From the NCBI GenBank assembly GCA_036260255.1, contig DATAAF010000088.1, positions 6,487 to 70,486 on the forward strand: DNA of 64,000 nucleotides, read 5' to 3'. The notes below the pieces were generated by a model that had not been told where the DNA came from, searched no databases, and worked only from the letters and a program-made list of their open reading frames with translations. This document shows, in pieces, positions 39,349-48,068 of the stretch (within the stretch, counting starts at the first letter, position 1; each line of letters opens with the position of its first letter). The DNA is from DASZJY01 sp036260255. Lineage in GTDB: Bacteria; Actinomycetota; Acidimicrobiia; Acidimicrobiales; AC-14. The position numbers and the translations under genes are program-made.

Positions 39349-40956
39349 ATGATCCGGGAAGCTCTCGCTGAGTCGGTGCGCGCCACCCTGGTGGCGCTCG
39401 GGGTGCAGCCCGTCCCCGAGGTCGTCCACCTGGAGCGCCCCGCCCGGCCCGAGCACGGGGACTGGTCGACCAACGTGGCCCTGGCCCTGGCCAAGGCCGC
39501 CGGGCGCAACCCCCGGGAGCTGGCGACGGCGATCTGCGACCACCTTCGGGCCACCCCGGCCCCGCACGTGGTGGCGGTGGAGGTGGCGGGGCCCGGGTTC
39601 GTCAACTTCCGGCTCGACCACGGCTGGCTCCACGACGTCCTGCGCCAAGTCGTGGGCGAGGGGGCGGACGGCTACGCACGCCACCGGATCGGCGGTGGCG
39701 AGCGGGTCAACGTCGAGTTCGTCTCCGCCAACCCCACCGGCCCGCTGCACGTCGGCACCGGTCGCTGGGCGGCCTACGGCGACTCGCTGTGCCGCCTGCT
39801 GGATCGATGCGGCTGGGACGTCCACCGGGAGTACTACGTCAACGACCGCGGCACGCAGATGACCCTCTTCGTCGAGTCGCTGGCCGCCCGCAAAGCCGGC
39901 CACGCGGTGCCCGAGGGCGGCTACCACGGCCAGTACGTCGCCGACTGGGCGGCGGAGATGCCGGACGACGCCGACGTGGCGGCGTGGGGCTACGAGCGGG
40001 TGACCCGCGACCTGGCCGACACGCTCGCCGCGCTTGGGGTCATTTTCGACACCTGGTTCAGCGAGCGGTCGCTCGTCACGTCTGGAGCCCTCGAGGCGAC
40101 CCTGGCCGACCTGCGGGCGGCGGGCGCCCTGTACGACGCCGGCGGGGCCACGTGGTTCCGCGCCACCGACCACGGCGACCGCCAGGACCACGTGCTGGTC
40201 AAGTCCGACGGCGAGCCGACCTACCTCCTGTCCGACATCGCCTACCACCGGGACAAGTTCGGCCGGGGCTTCGAGCACCTCGTCGACATCTGGGGGGCCG
40301 ACCACCACGGCCACGTGGCCCGGCTCAAGGCCGGCGTCGCCGCCCTCGGCCACGACCCCGCCCACCTGGAGATCATCCTCGGCCAGCTGGTGACGCTGGA
40401 GCGCGGCGGCGAAGTCGTGCGCATGGGCCGGCGCAGCGGCGAGTTCGTGGAGCTGGCCGAGGTGCTGGACGAGGTGGGGCCGGACGTAGCCAGGCTGATC
40501 TTCCTCCTCCAGTCGGTGGACACCCGCCAGACGTTCGACCTCGACGTGGTACGCCGCCAGTCCATGGACAACCCCGTCTACTACGTGCAGTACGCCCACG
40601 CCCGCATCGCCTCGATCGGGCGGGTGGCGGCCGAGCGGGGGATCGACCGCAACCCGCTGGCGGAGACTGACCTCTCCCTCCTCGCGCACTCCCGCGAGCT
40701 CGACCTGCTGCGCAGCCTGGCCGAGCTCCCCGACGTCGTCCTCTCGGCGTGCCTCACACGCGGCCCGCACAAGATCACGACGTGGGTGCTCGAGCTGGCC
40801 GGCCGCTTCCACGGCTTCTACCACGACTGCACGGTCCTGGGCCCCGACAACGACCCGGAGCTCACCCAGGCCCGGCTGTGGTTGGTCGAGGGCACGCGCA
40901 TCGGGCTCGCCATCACCCTGGGCCTCCTCGGGGTCAGCGCCCCGGAAGCGATGTGA
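39349..40956 (+). CDS. argS: Arginyl-tRNA synthetase
   Basis: Charges tRNA-Arg; 535 residues, class I. The N-terminal Add-1-like domain (about 1-100) is followed by the HIGH-type motif SANPTGPLHVGTGRWAAYGD at about 125. The KMSKS position is degenerate as in most ArgRS (VRMGRRSGEFV at about 358). The DALR anticodon-binding domain is C-terminal (YVQYAHARIASI, then HKITTWVLELAGRFHGFYHDC). ATG 39349 is 16 bp after the response regulator. It opens the argS-lysA block. Confidence 0.97.
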   Translation: MIREALAESVRATLVALGVQPVPEVVHLERPARPEHGDWSTNVALALAKAAGRNPRELATAICDHLRATPAPHVVAVEVAGPGFVNFRLDHGWLHDVLRQVVGEGADGYARHRIGGGERVNVEFVSANPTGPLHVGTGRWAAYGDSLCRLLDRCGWDVHREYYVNDRGTQMTLFVESLAARKAGHAVPEGGYHGQYVADWAAEMPDDADVAAWGYERVTRDLADTLAALGVIFDTWFSERSLVTSGALEATLADLRAAGALYDAGGATWFRATDHGDRQDHVLVKSDGEPTYLLSDIAYHRDKFGRGFEHLVDIWGADHHGHVARLKAGVAALGHDPAHLEIILGQLVTLERGGEVVRMGRRSGEFVELAEVLDEVGPDVARLIFLLQSVDTRQTFDLDVVRRQSMDNPVYYVQYAHARIASIGRVAAERGIDRNPLAETDLSLLAHSRELDLLRSLAELPDVVLSACLTRGPHKITTWVLELAGRFHGFYHDCTVLGPDNDPELTQARLWLVEGTRIGLAITLGLLGVSAPEAM

Positions 40957-41011
40957 CCGAGCAGGGCGAGCGGGGCCGCCGGCCACCAGGAGTGGATGTG
41001 AGCGACGGGCG

Positions 41012-42277
41012 GTGACCGCGCTTCCCCCTGAGCTGCTGCCCGTCACCGCCCGGGTCGACGCCGGCGGGCGCCTGTCGGTCGGTGGGCTCGACCTCTGCGA
41101 CCTGGCCGAGGAGCACGGCACGCCGCTCTTCGTCTACGACGAGGAGCACCTGCGCGTCCGGTGCCGCGAGGCGGTGACCGCGTTCGGGCGGGGCGTCGCA
41201 TATGCCAGCAAGGCCTTCCTGTGCCGGGCCATGGCCCGGCTGGCGTTCGACGAGGGCATGCACCTCGACGTGGCCACCGGAGGCGAGCTGCATGTCGCGC
41301 TGGCCGCCGGCGTGCCTCCTTCGTACCTGAAGCTGCACGGCAACAACAAGTCGCTCGAGGAGCTTCGTCGGGCCCGCCAGCTGGGGGTCCGCCTCGTCGT
41401 CGACTCTGCCAACGAGCTCGACCGCCTCGACCGCCTCCACGCCGAGGACGGCCTGGTCGCCGCGGCGATGGTGCGGGTGACACCGGGGGTGGAGGCGCAC
41501 ACCCACGAGTACGTGATGACCGGCCAGGTCGACTCGAAGTTCGGCTTCGGCCTGGCCAGCGGCGACGCCGCCCGGGCCGTCGAGCGCGTCGCCTCCTCGC
41601 CGGCGACGGATCTCGTCGGCATCCACGCCCACATCGGCAGCCAGATCTTCCTCGCCCGGTCGTTCGAGAAGGCGGTCGAGGTGCTGGCCGACTTCGTGCG
41701 TCCGCTCGGCGTGCCCGAGCTGTGCATGGGAGGGGGCCTCGGCGTCGCCTACGTGGAGGGGGAGGAGGCCCCCTCGATCACCGAGTGGGCGACGGTGCTG
41801 CACGACGCCTGCCGGGCGGCGGGGATCACCGCCCACGTCACCGCCGAGCCGGGACGGGCCATCGCCGCCGCCGCCGGCGTCACCCTGTACCGGGTCGGCA
41901 CGGTGAAGGACATCCCCGGCGTGCGCACCTACGTCTCGGTCGACGGCGGCATGAGCGACAACCCCCGCCCGGTGCTCTACGGCAGCGGCTACGAGGCCTT
42001 CCTGCCCCGGGCGACGACCGCGGAGCGGCCGTGGGTGGTCACCGTGGTCGGCAAGCACTGCGAGTCGGGCGACGTGGTGGTACGCGACGCCCGGCTGCCC
42101 GTCGACGTGGCTGTCGGCGACGTCGTGTGCACGCCGGTCACGGGCGCTTACGGCCACTCGATGGCGTCGAACTACAACAAGGTCCCGCGCCCGGCGGTGC
42201 TGTTCGTCAGGGACGGTCGGGCGCGCGTGGTCGTGCGCCGGGAGACGCTCGACGACCTCCTACGGCTCGACGAGTAG
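41012..42277 (+). CDS. lysA: Diaminopimelate decarboxylase
   Basis: Converts meso-diaminopimelate to lysine with PLP; 421 residues. The PLP lysine is in VAYASKAFLC at about residue 67. Further motifs are HGNNKS, IHAHIGSQI, MGGGLGVAY, AEPGRAIAAAAG (phosphate binding) and KHCESGDVV (active-site Cys from the partner subunit). GTG 41012 follows GGATGTGAGCGACGGGC. It is co-directional with argS and separated by 55 bp. Its 3' end overlaps the convergent gene at 42260 by 18 bp. Confidence 0.97.
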   Translation: MTALPPELLPVTARVDAGGRLSVGGLDLCDLAEEHGTPLFVYDEEHLRVRCREAVTAFGRGVAYASKAFLCRAMARLAFDEGMHLDVATGGELHVALAAGVPPSYLKLHGNNKSLEELRRARQLGVRLVVDSANELDRLDRLHAEDGLVAAAMVRVTPGVEAHTHEYVMTGQVDSKFGFGLASGDAARAVERVASSPATDLVGIHAHIGSQIFLARSFEKAVEVLADFVRPLGVPELCMGGGLGVAYVEGEEAPSITEWATVLHDACRAAGITAHVTAEPGRAIAAAAGVTLYRVGTVKDIPGVRTYVSVDGGMSDNPRPVLYGSGYEAFLPRATTAERPWVVTVVGKHCESGDVVVRDARLPVDVAVGDVVCTPVTGAYGHSMASNYNKVPRPAVLFVRDGRARVVVRRETLDDLLRLDE

Positions 42278-43012
42278 CGGCACCTCGACCAGTCGCATGA
42301 CCCGGGCGGCGTCGAGCAGGACCGAGGGGAGGACCTCCTCGAGGTGGAGGCGGGCGACGCTGATGAGATCGGCGGCCGGGAAGCGGGGCTCCCCGTCGCC
42401 GAACGAGAGGTCGAAGGGCAGGGCGCACGGATGGTCGGCGGCGTCGATTACGTCGGCACCGAGCTGGCGCACGAGGTCGACGACGACGCCGGCCGCCTCG
42501 GCCCGCGACCGGCACGCCAGCAGCCGGCGCGTGGCGAGGTAGGCGGCCCGCAGGGCGTCGGCCGACGTCGGCGTACGAGCCGGCACGACACCCACGCTCT
42601 GGACCGCGCTGCGGTGCTCGGCCTCGAGCTCGGCGGGCGACTTGATCTCGGCCCGCACCAGCCGCCATTCCGGGAGCTCGAGGCGGCCCACGGCGTCCCG
42701 CCACCGCGACAACGCGGTGACCAGGGCCGCCTCGGGGCTGGTGGCGGGCACGACGAGCTGGACGGCGTAGCGATCGAGCGACCACAGGCCGGTCGCGCCG
42801 TGCTCGCACAGCAGCAGGAGCAGCCTCTTGAGCTGGTCGATCTCGATGACGCCGGCGCCTTCCTCGAGCTCCGCCTCCACCAGGACGACCCACTCGTCGG
42901 TCAAGGTCGGCGGCTGGCGCCCTGCGCTCGGCTCGCCGCACGGGGCGTCCGGTCCCTGCGGCGGGCCGGCGAGAGGCACCTCCCGGCCGCCCCGCTCGGC
43001 GTGCTCGGTCAT
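42260..43012 (-). CDS. Uncharacterised protein, 250 residues
   Basis: Soluble, mixed alpha/beta. It shows VVLVEAELEEGAGVIEIDQL, LLLLLCEHGATGLWSLDRYAVQLVVPA and WRDAVGRLELPEWRLVRAEIKSPAELEAEH, a pattern faintly like degenerate GGDEF or PAS-adjacent modules, but I cannot assign it. Its ATG overlaps the end of the DUF5317 gene by ATGA (43009-43012), so the two are co-translated. The 3' end runs 18 bp into lysA on the other strand. Confidence 0.65.
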   Translation of the reverse strand: MTEHAERGGREVPLAGPPQGPDAPCGEPSAGRQPPTLTDEWVVLVEAELEEGAGVIEIDQLKRLLLLLCEHGATGLWSLDRYAVQLVVPATSPEAALVTALSRWRDAVGRLELPEWRLVRAEIKSPAELEAEHRSAVQSVGVVPARTPTSADALRAAYLATRRLLACRSRAEAAGVVVDLVRQLGADVIDAADHPCALPFDLSFGDGEPRFPAADLISVARLHLEEVLPSVLLDAARVMRLVEVPLLVEP

Positions 43013-43716
43013 GACGCCCCTCTCGCTTCCAGGGTGACCCCGCCGCCGGCGAGGACCACGTGTGGGTCGAAGGCCTTGGCGCCGCCGTCGTCGCCCGGCG
43101 GCGCCGGTTCCCGCCACGCCCGGTCGTCGCGCCGGCGGTGTCTTGCGACGCCGGCGGCGGAGTTGCGGGGTGCCTGGACCGTCCTCGGCGACGCCATCGC
43201 CGCGGCAACGCAGACGGCGACGCCGGCGAGCAACGCCAGGTCGCCGACGCTCACCACCGCGCCGAGGGAGCGGACGGGGATGACGTCCCCGAGCCAGTCG
43301 ACCGCCGTGGTCCGGCCGTCGGGGACGTGCTTGAACAGGTGCCCTTCGGTCACGTCCTCGGCGGGGGAGAAGCCCGCCCGCTCCATGGCCGCATGAGAGA
43401 CGGGCATGCCCCCGTGGGGGGCGATGGCCACGCCGTTGAGGACCCAGCCGACGGCCAGCAGGCCGACGCCCAACCGCAGGGCCCCGCAGCGGCGCCCGAG
43501 GTTGAGGACCAGCCACGTGCCCACCAGCGCGTAGCTCACCGCGACGACCGCGAACCGGCCCGACGGAGAGACCAGCCCGGCCCCCGCCTGCATGGCGAGG
43601 GCCAGGCCTGCGAGTGCGGGCGCCCGGAGCCGCAGCTGCCCCAGGCGCCCGAGCCGCCCGCCCCGGGCGTAGCCGGCGGCCAAGCCGGCGGCTACTGCGA
43701 TCGTGAAGAGCGTCAC
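43009..43716 (-). CDS. DUF5317 family membrane protein
   Basis: A 235-residue integral membrane protein with five or so helices: LFTIAVAAGLAAGYARGG, LAGLALAMQAGAGLV, FAVVAVSYALVGTWLVLNLG, GVGLLAVGWVLNGVAIAP, VVSVGDLALLAGVAVCVAAAM. The DUF5317 signature GHLFKHVPDGRTTAVDWLGDVIPV lies between helices 4 and 5. The start is GTG 43716, overlapping the stop of the tiny ORF upstream. The role is unknown; the neighbourhood (ECF sigma, tiny peptides) suggests signalling or envelope stress. Confidence 0.8.
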   Translation of the reverse strand: MTLFTIAVAAGLAAGYARGGRLGRLGQLRLRAPALAGLALAMQAGAGLVSPSGRFAVVAVSYALVGTWLVLNLGRRCGALRLGVGLLAVGWVLNGVAIAPHGGMPVSHAAMERAGFSPAEDVTEGHLFKHVPDGRTTAVDWLGDVIPVRSLGAVVSVGDLALLAGVAVCVAAAMASPRTVQAPRNSAAGVARHRRRDDRAWREPAPPGDDGGAKAFDPHVVLAGGGVTLEARGAS

Positions 43717-43829
43717 GGCGTCGGGACGTCGATGCCCGAGGCGCTCGCGCCGCTGGCGGCCTCAACGGTCATGTTCTTCTCCCGCTCCGAAGGATGCAGA
43801 GAGACCCCGGTGGCGGCGGCCTGATTCAT
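43713..43829 (-). CDS. Tiny ORF (38 or 19 codons) coupled to the DUF5317 gene
   Basis: ATG 43829 gives 38 residues (MNQAAATGVSLHPSEREKN, then MTVEAASGASASGIDVPTP). The internal ATG 43772, preceded by GGAGCGGGAGAAGAAC, gives 19 residues and has the better ribosome-binding site. The stop TGA (43713-43715) overlaps the GTG start of DUF5317, a coupling that supports translation. It may be a leader peptide or a small signalling peptide. Confidence 0.45.
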   Translation of the reverse strand: MNQAAATGVSLHPSEREKNMTVEAASGASASGIDVPTP

Positions 43830-44048
43830 CCAATTCCTGGAAACCTGGCGCCGTTGCCAGGTGGCCGGCTACAGGCCCTGGAAGTACGGAGCTCCGGCCG
43901 CGGTCCACAACGCGCTGAGGACGGCCACGGGGGCGACGGTCCGGAGGAGTCGGCGGATCGAGAGGCGCTTCATGCCGGTCGGTCTCCTTTGAGGTTGGCG
44001 GACGCTGATAGACAGCCACCGGTCTCCGAAAATCCATCCAATTCCTGG
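43827..44048. repeat. 14-bp direct repeat flanking a small peptide gene
   Basis: CATCCAATTCCTGG occurs at 43827-43840 and at 44035-44048, 208 bp apart and in the same orientation. On the minus strand each reads CCAGGAATTGGATG, one copy upstream of each tiny ORF. It could be a shared -35-type promoter element read by the adjacent ECF sigma factor, or a small duplication. Confidence 0.6.
43869..43973 (-). CDS. Small hydrophobic peptide, 34 residues
   Basis: ATG 43973 follows a clear AAAGGAGACC. The peptide is MKRLSIRRLLRTVAPVAVLS, then ALWTAAGAPYFQGL: a basic head, one hydrophobic helix and a short tail. It looks like a single-pass membrane peptide or a bare signal peptide. It sits between the ECF sigma factor (divergent) and the DUF5317 gene (same strand). 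No family is recognised. Confidence 0.5.
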   Translation of the reverse strand: MKRLSIRRLLRTVAPVAVLSALWTAAGAPYFQGL

Positions 44049-44092
44049 TAGCAGGCTCCTTGCGCCGCGAAGCGACCGGATACGCTGAGACC

Positions 44093-44689
44093 GTGGGCGC
44101 GAGCGGGCTGTCGACCGATGCCGCCGACGTCAGCGCGCTCGTCCGGGCTGCGGCGGGCGGCGAGCAGGACGCCTGGGACGCGTTAGTCAATCTCTTCGGC
44201 GAGCTCATCTGGGCCGTGGCTCGGGGGCTGGGCCTGTCCCAGGCCGATGCCGCCGACGTGTGCCAGACGACGTGGTTGCGGCTCGCGGAGCACGTCAGCC
44301 GACTTCGCGAGCCGGATCGGGTCGGAGCGTGGCTCGCCACCACCGCCCGCAACGAGGCCCTCCGCACGCTCAAGCGGGCGGCCCGTCAGGTGCCGACCGG
44401 CTGGGAGGTCGAACCCGCGCGGAACCGGGGGTACGACGAGCCCCCACCCGACCAACGGCTTCTCGAGGACGAGCGCAACGCCGCCCTGTGGCAGGCCTTC
44501 AACGACCTCTCGGGTCCCTGCAAGGTCCTCCTGCGCTACCTCATCGTGGAGCCTCCGCCGACCTACGCCGAGGTGAGCGCCGTGCTCGACATCCCAACCG
44601 GCACCATCGGGCCCCGCAGGAACCGATGCCTCGACCACCTCCGCCGCAGCTCGGCGGTGTGCGGGCAGCACGGAGCGTTGGCACCATGA
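44093..44689 (+). CDS. ECF-type RNA polymerase sigma factor
   Basis: A 198-residue sigma factor. Region 2 is at about 12-85 (LVRAAAGGEQDAWDALVNLF, DAADVCQTTWLRLAEHVSRL, VGAWLATTARNEALR). Region 4 is at about 125-185 (FNDLSGPCKVLLRYLIVEPP, TYAEVSAVLDIPTGTIGPRR). The GTG start at 44093 lies seven bases after a TACGCT hexamer, so the message may be leaderless. The next gene overlaps its stop by ATGA, and the CHAT gene follows: a sigma-small-CHAT operon. Confidence 0.9.
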   Translation: MGASGLSTDAADVSALVRAAAGGEQDAWDALVNLFGELIWAVARGLGLSQADAADVCQTTWLRLAEHVSRLREPDRVGAWLATTARNEALRTLKRAARQVPTGWEVEPARNRGYDEPPPDQRLLEDERNAALWQAFNDLSGPCKVLLRYLIVEPPPTYAEVSAVLDIPTGTIGPRRNRCLDHLRRSSAVCGQHGALAP

Positions 44690-45147
44690 GCACCGACGGC
44701 GCGGTCGACTACGACGAGCTCCTGGGCCGGTTGAAGGTGCTCGCCGCCGCCCTCGACCCCGTCCCCCGGCGCGTGGTGGAGGCCGCTCGGGCCAGCTTGT
44801 CGTGGCATTCGATCGACGCCGAGCTGGCCGACCTGGTGTACGACTCCGTCGTCGACGAGGAGCTGGTCGGGGCCCGGGGCGGCGGCGCCCGACAGCTCAC
44901 CTTCCAGGCACCGGACGTGACCATCGAGCTCGAGGTGACCCCCGGTTCGGGGCGCATCGTCGGCCAGCTCGTCCCGCCCACGGAGGCGGACGTCGAGGTC
45001 CGCCATCCGAACGGGACCCTCACCGTCCGGTCCGACCGGTTGGGCCACTTCCGCGCCGACGGCGTGCCCGCCGGGCCGGTGAGCGTGCGTTGTCTGAGCA
45101 GCGGGACGGCGGGCCGAGCTGCCCACACCGACTGGATCGTTCTCTGA
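44686..45147 (+). CDS. Sigma-linked protein with carboxypeptidase-regulatory-like domain, 153 residues
   Basis: Starts in the ATGA overlap with the ECF sigma gene. The N-terminal helix pair (YDELLGRLKVLAAALDPVPRRVVEAARASL) resembles short sigma-interacting regions. The remainder is beta-rich (RQLTFQAPDVTIELEVTPGSG, then RIVGQLVPPTEADVEVRHPN and a GHFRADGVPAGPVSVRC end), like Ig or carboxypeptidase-regulatory modules. There is no membrane helix. Position suggests an anti-sigma or adaptor role, unproven. A hairpin at 45150-45171 follows. Confidence 0.7.
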   Translation: MSTDGAVDYDELLGRLKVLAAALDPVPRRVVEAARASLSWHSIDAELADLVYDSVVDEELVGARGGGARQLTFQAPDVTIELEVTPGSGRIVGQLVPPTEADVEVRHPNGTLTVRSDRLGHFRADGVPAGPVSVRCLSSGTAGRAAHTDWIVL

Positions 45148-45149
45148 CT

Positions 45150-45171
45150 GGAGGGGGTCAGGCCCCCCTCC
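45150..45171 (+). terminator. GC hairpin after the sigma-linked gene
   Basis: GGAGGGGG pairs with CCCCCTCC around a short loop (TCAGGC), immediately behind the stop at 45147. It has no U-tract. It may attenuate transcription between the sigma pair and the CHAT gene 80 bp downstream. Confidence 0.5.
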
Positions 45172-45251
45172 CGACCTCCCTCCCGTGATACCGGGCTTCG
45201 GGCCGGCGGTCACGGCGCCGCTGTCCGGCGGTCGGCAAGACTTGTGGCATC

Positions 45252-47963
45252 GTGCAAGTTCCGGCCCCTGAGCGGGCCCGCGCCGGCGGCGCCGACGTTT
45301 CGGCGCGGTCACCCGGGCGCCTGGCCCTTGCGGAGGAGGCGCTCGCCGTCGCCCAGGCCGATCCCGACCGAGCCCTCCGGCTGGCTTCGTCGGCACTGGC
45401 CGCCGTCGAGCAAGCCGAGGACGCCGAGGTGGCGGTGGTGGCGGAGTGGGCGCTGGGCGTGGCCGCGTGGACCAGGGAGGACCTGCTGCGGGCCCGCGGC
45501 CATCTCGTCCGGGCGGTCGAGCTCGCCGACGCCTCGGGGCTGACGGCGCGGGCGGCCGAGGCGCGCACGAGCTTGCTCCTGGTGCTGGCCTCCCTCGGCG
45601 AGCTCCCCGAGGCCCTGCGGCAGGCGGACCTGGCCGCCGGCGCTCTCTCGGGCGCCGCCGCCGCCCGTCTTGCCGGCCAGCGGGCGATCGTCCTCCACCG
45701 GCTGGGCCGGCACGACGAGGCCCTCGCCGGCTACCGGCGGGCGCTGGCGGGCATGCGCCGCTGGGGCGATCGGGAGCGGGAGGCCCGCCTGCTGTCGAAC
45801 CGGGGTGTGCTGCACGTCCACCGGGGGGACTACCGGGCGGCCACGGCCGACCTGCTCGCCGCCGAGCGGCTCCACGTCGAGCTCGGGCGCGAGCTGAGCG
45901 CCGCCGAGGTCCGCCACAACCTCGGCTTCGTGGCGTCACGCCGGGGCGACGTGCCCGAGGCCCTCCGGTGGTTCGACCTGGCCGAGGCCCAGCTCCGCGC
46001 CCACGGGCAGAGCGGGGCGCCCGGGCTGCTCGACCGGTGCGAGACGCTCCTCGCCGTCCGCCTGGTCGCCGAGGCCCGTCGCGTGGCGACCGCCGCGATC
46101 GCCGAGCTGGACGCATCGGGGGCGGCCATGGACGTGGCCGAGGCCCGCCTGCTTCTCGCCCAGGCGGCGCTCCTCGACGACGACCCCGCCGAGGCTGCCG
46201 CCCAGGCGGCACTGGCCCACCGGGCGTTCGTCGACCAGCAGCGCCCGGGGTGGGCGGCGCTGGCCCGCTACGCCGGCCTCCGGGCGGCGTGGGCGACGGC
46301 GGGCGCACCGCCCGAGCTCCAAGAGGCCACGGCCGTCGCCGACGAGCTCACCCACGCCGGGTGGGCGGTCCCCGCCCTCGACGCCCGCCTGATCGCCGCC
46401 CGCATCGCCCTCGACCTGGGTCGGGCCCCGGAGGCCACCGCCCAGTTGCGGGCGGCGTCGGCCGCCCGCTCCCGCGGGCCCGCCGACCTGCGGGCGAGGG
46501 CCTGGCACGCCGAGGCGCTCCTTCGCCGCACCCAGGGCGACCGCCGGGGGGCGGAGGCGGCCCTCCGGGCGGGGCTGCGGGTGCTGGCCCGCAACCGGGC
46601 CACCCTGGGCGCCACCGAGCTGCGCGTCCACGCCACCGCCCACGTCGCCGACCTCGACCGGCTCGGGACGCGCCTGGCTCTCGAGTCCGGCGAGGCGCGG
46701 CGGGTACTCGGCTGGGCCGAGCGGGTGCGGGCGGACTTCGCCGGGGGGACACGGGCACCGCGGCCCCCGGCCGATCGGGAGATCGCCGACCGTCTGGCCG
46801 AGCTGCGCCACGTCGTCGGCCAGCTCGAGCAGGCGGGGTTCGCCGCAGAGGACCCTGCGCGACTCCTCCGCCGCCAGGCGGCGCTGGAGGCGGAGATCCG
46901 GCGCAGGAGCCGCCACGCCGCCGGCGAGCGCCCTGGTGCAGCCGCCGACGGGGCCCTGGGGCAGGGGGCGCGCCGGCCGTCGGTGCCGGAGCTGGCCGGC
47001 GCCCTGGGCGAGCGGGCCCTGGTGGAGCTGGTGGCGTCGGACGGGGCCCTGATCGCGGTGAGCCTGGTCGGCGGGCGGGCTTGCCTGCACCAGCTGGGAT
47101 CGACGGCCGAGGTGCTGGCGGGCGTCGAGACGCTCCGCTTCGCCTTGGCCCGGCTGGCCCGCGCCGGCGGGGCGGCGGGGCGGCAGGCGGCGGTCGCCCT
47201 GCTGCGGGAGGCGTCCGCCGCGCTCGACCGCACGCTCTTCGACCCCGTCCGCCGACGGATCGGCGACCGCCCGCTGGTCCTCGTGCCCACCGCGCCGCTC
47301 CACGCCGTCCCCTGGTCGGCCCTGCCGTCGTGCCGGGGTCGGCCGGTGGTCGTGTCGCCGTCAGCCACCGGGTGGTGGCGGGCGGAGACCGCCCACGGTC
47401 CGTCGGGCCTGGGCCGGACCGTGCTCGTGGCCGGGCCCGGCCTCGAGCAGGCGGGGCCCGAGGTGTCCGACCTGGCCGGCGTGCACCAGGGCGCGTCGTG
47501 CCTGGAGGGGCCTGACGCGACGACAGAGGCGTTCCTCGCCGCCGCCGACGGGGTCGACCTCGTCCACGTCGCCGCCCACGGGCGGTTCCGGGCCGACAAC
47601 CCGCTGCTGTCATCCCTGCGGCTGGCCGACGGCCCTCTCACCGTCTACGACCTCGAGCGCCTCGCCCGTGTCCCTCGCCGGCTCGTCCTCTCCGCTTGTG
47701 ACGCCGGGCTGTCGGCCGCCCGTCCAGGCGACGAGGTCATGGGCCTGGCCGCCTCGCTTCTGGCGCTGGGCAGCCGCACGCTCGTGGCCAGCGTGGTTCC
47801 CGTCCGGGACACCGCCACCCGCCCGCTCATGGTCGATCTCCACCGCCGGCTCGCCTCCGGGGCCGGCCCCGCCGAGGCCCTCGCCCGGGCCCACGCCACC
47901 ATCGCCGACGACGACCCGGAGACCCTTTCCGCCGCCGGCTTCGTCTGCTTCGGCTCGGGGTAG
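45252..47963 (+). CDS. TPR-CHAT protein (caspase-like protease domain)
   Basis: A 903-residue protein from GTG 45252. Residues about 20-450 are TPR-like helical repeats (for example RGDYRAATADLLAAERLHVE and RGDVPEALRWFDLAEAQLRA). The C-terminal 300 residues form a CHAT domain, a relative of caspases and separase. The catalytic pair is intact: His in VHVAAHGRF at about 776 and Cys in LVLSACDAGLSAARPGDE at about 816. Bacterial TPR-CHAT proteins are proteases used in signalling or defence, some with toxin targets. Here it follows an ECF sigma operon; whether it cleaves the sigma-linked protein is an open question. Confidence 0.88.
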   Translation: MQVPAPERARAGGADVSARSPGRLALAEEALAVAQADPDRALRLASSALAAVEQAEDAEVAVVAEWALGVAAWTREDLLRARGHLVRAVELADASGLTARAAEARTSLLLVLASLGELPEALRQADLAAGALSGAAAARLAGQRAIVLHRLGRHDEALAGYRRALAGMRRWGDREREARLLSNRGVLHVHRGDYRAATADLLAAERLHVELGRELSAAEVRHNLGFVASRRGDVPEALRWFDLAEAQLRAHGQSGAPGLLDRCETLLAVRLVAEARRVATAAIAELDASGAAMDVAEARLLLAQAALLDDDPAEAAAQAALAHRAFVDQQRPGWAALARYAGLRAAWATAGAPPELQEATAVADELTHAGWAVPALDARLIAARIALDLGRAPEATAQLRAASAARSRGPADLRARAWHAEALLRRTQGDRRGAEAALRAGLRVLARNRATLGATELRVHATAHVADLDRLGTRLALESGEARRVLGWAERVRADFAGGTRAPRPPADREIADRLAELRHVVGQLEQAGFAAEDPARLLRRQAALEAEIRRRSRHAAGERPGAAADGALGQGARRPSVPELAGALGERALVELVASDGALIAVSLVGGRACLHQLGSTAEVLAGVETLRFALARLARAGGAAGRQAAVALLREASAALDRTLFDPVRRRIGDRPLVLVPTAPLHAVPWSALPSCRGRPVVVSPSATGWWRAETAHGPSGLGRTVLVAGPGLEQAGPEVSDLAGVHQGASCLEGPDATTEAFLAAADGVDLVHVAAHGRFRADNPLLSSLRLADGPLTVYDLERLARVPRRLVLSACDAGLSAARPGDEVMGLAASLLALGSRTLVASVVPVRDTATRPLMVDLHRRLASGAGPAEALARAHATIADDDPETLSAAGFVCFGSG

Positions 47964-48068
47964 CGCCCGGGCCCGAAGGGCTTGCCCGGGCGGAACAGGT
48001 TGGGCGCCGCCGGAGCCGGCACGAAGCAGTTGAGAGGCCGCCGAAGGCGGCCGCTGTACGGTCTTGTC

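Noticed and set aside
43762..44373. 203-codon minus-strand frame across the tiny-peptide region and the sigma gene start
   Set aside because: It overlaps the well-supported sigma factor on the other strand and has no recognisable domain; the short ORFs with ribosome-binding sites explain the region better.
45446..47515. 689-codon second plus-strand frame inside the CHAT gene
   Set aside because: The composition is almost only Arg, Gly, Pro and Ala, typical of a shadow frame in GC-rich DNA; the CHAT frame has conserved catalytic motifs.
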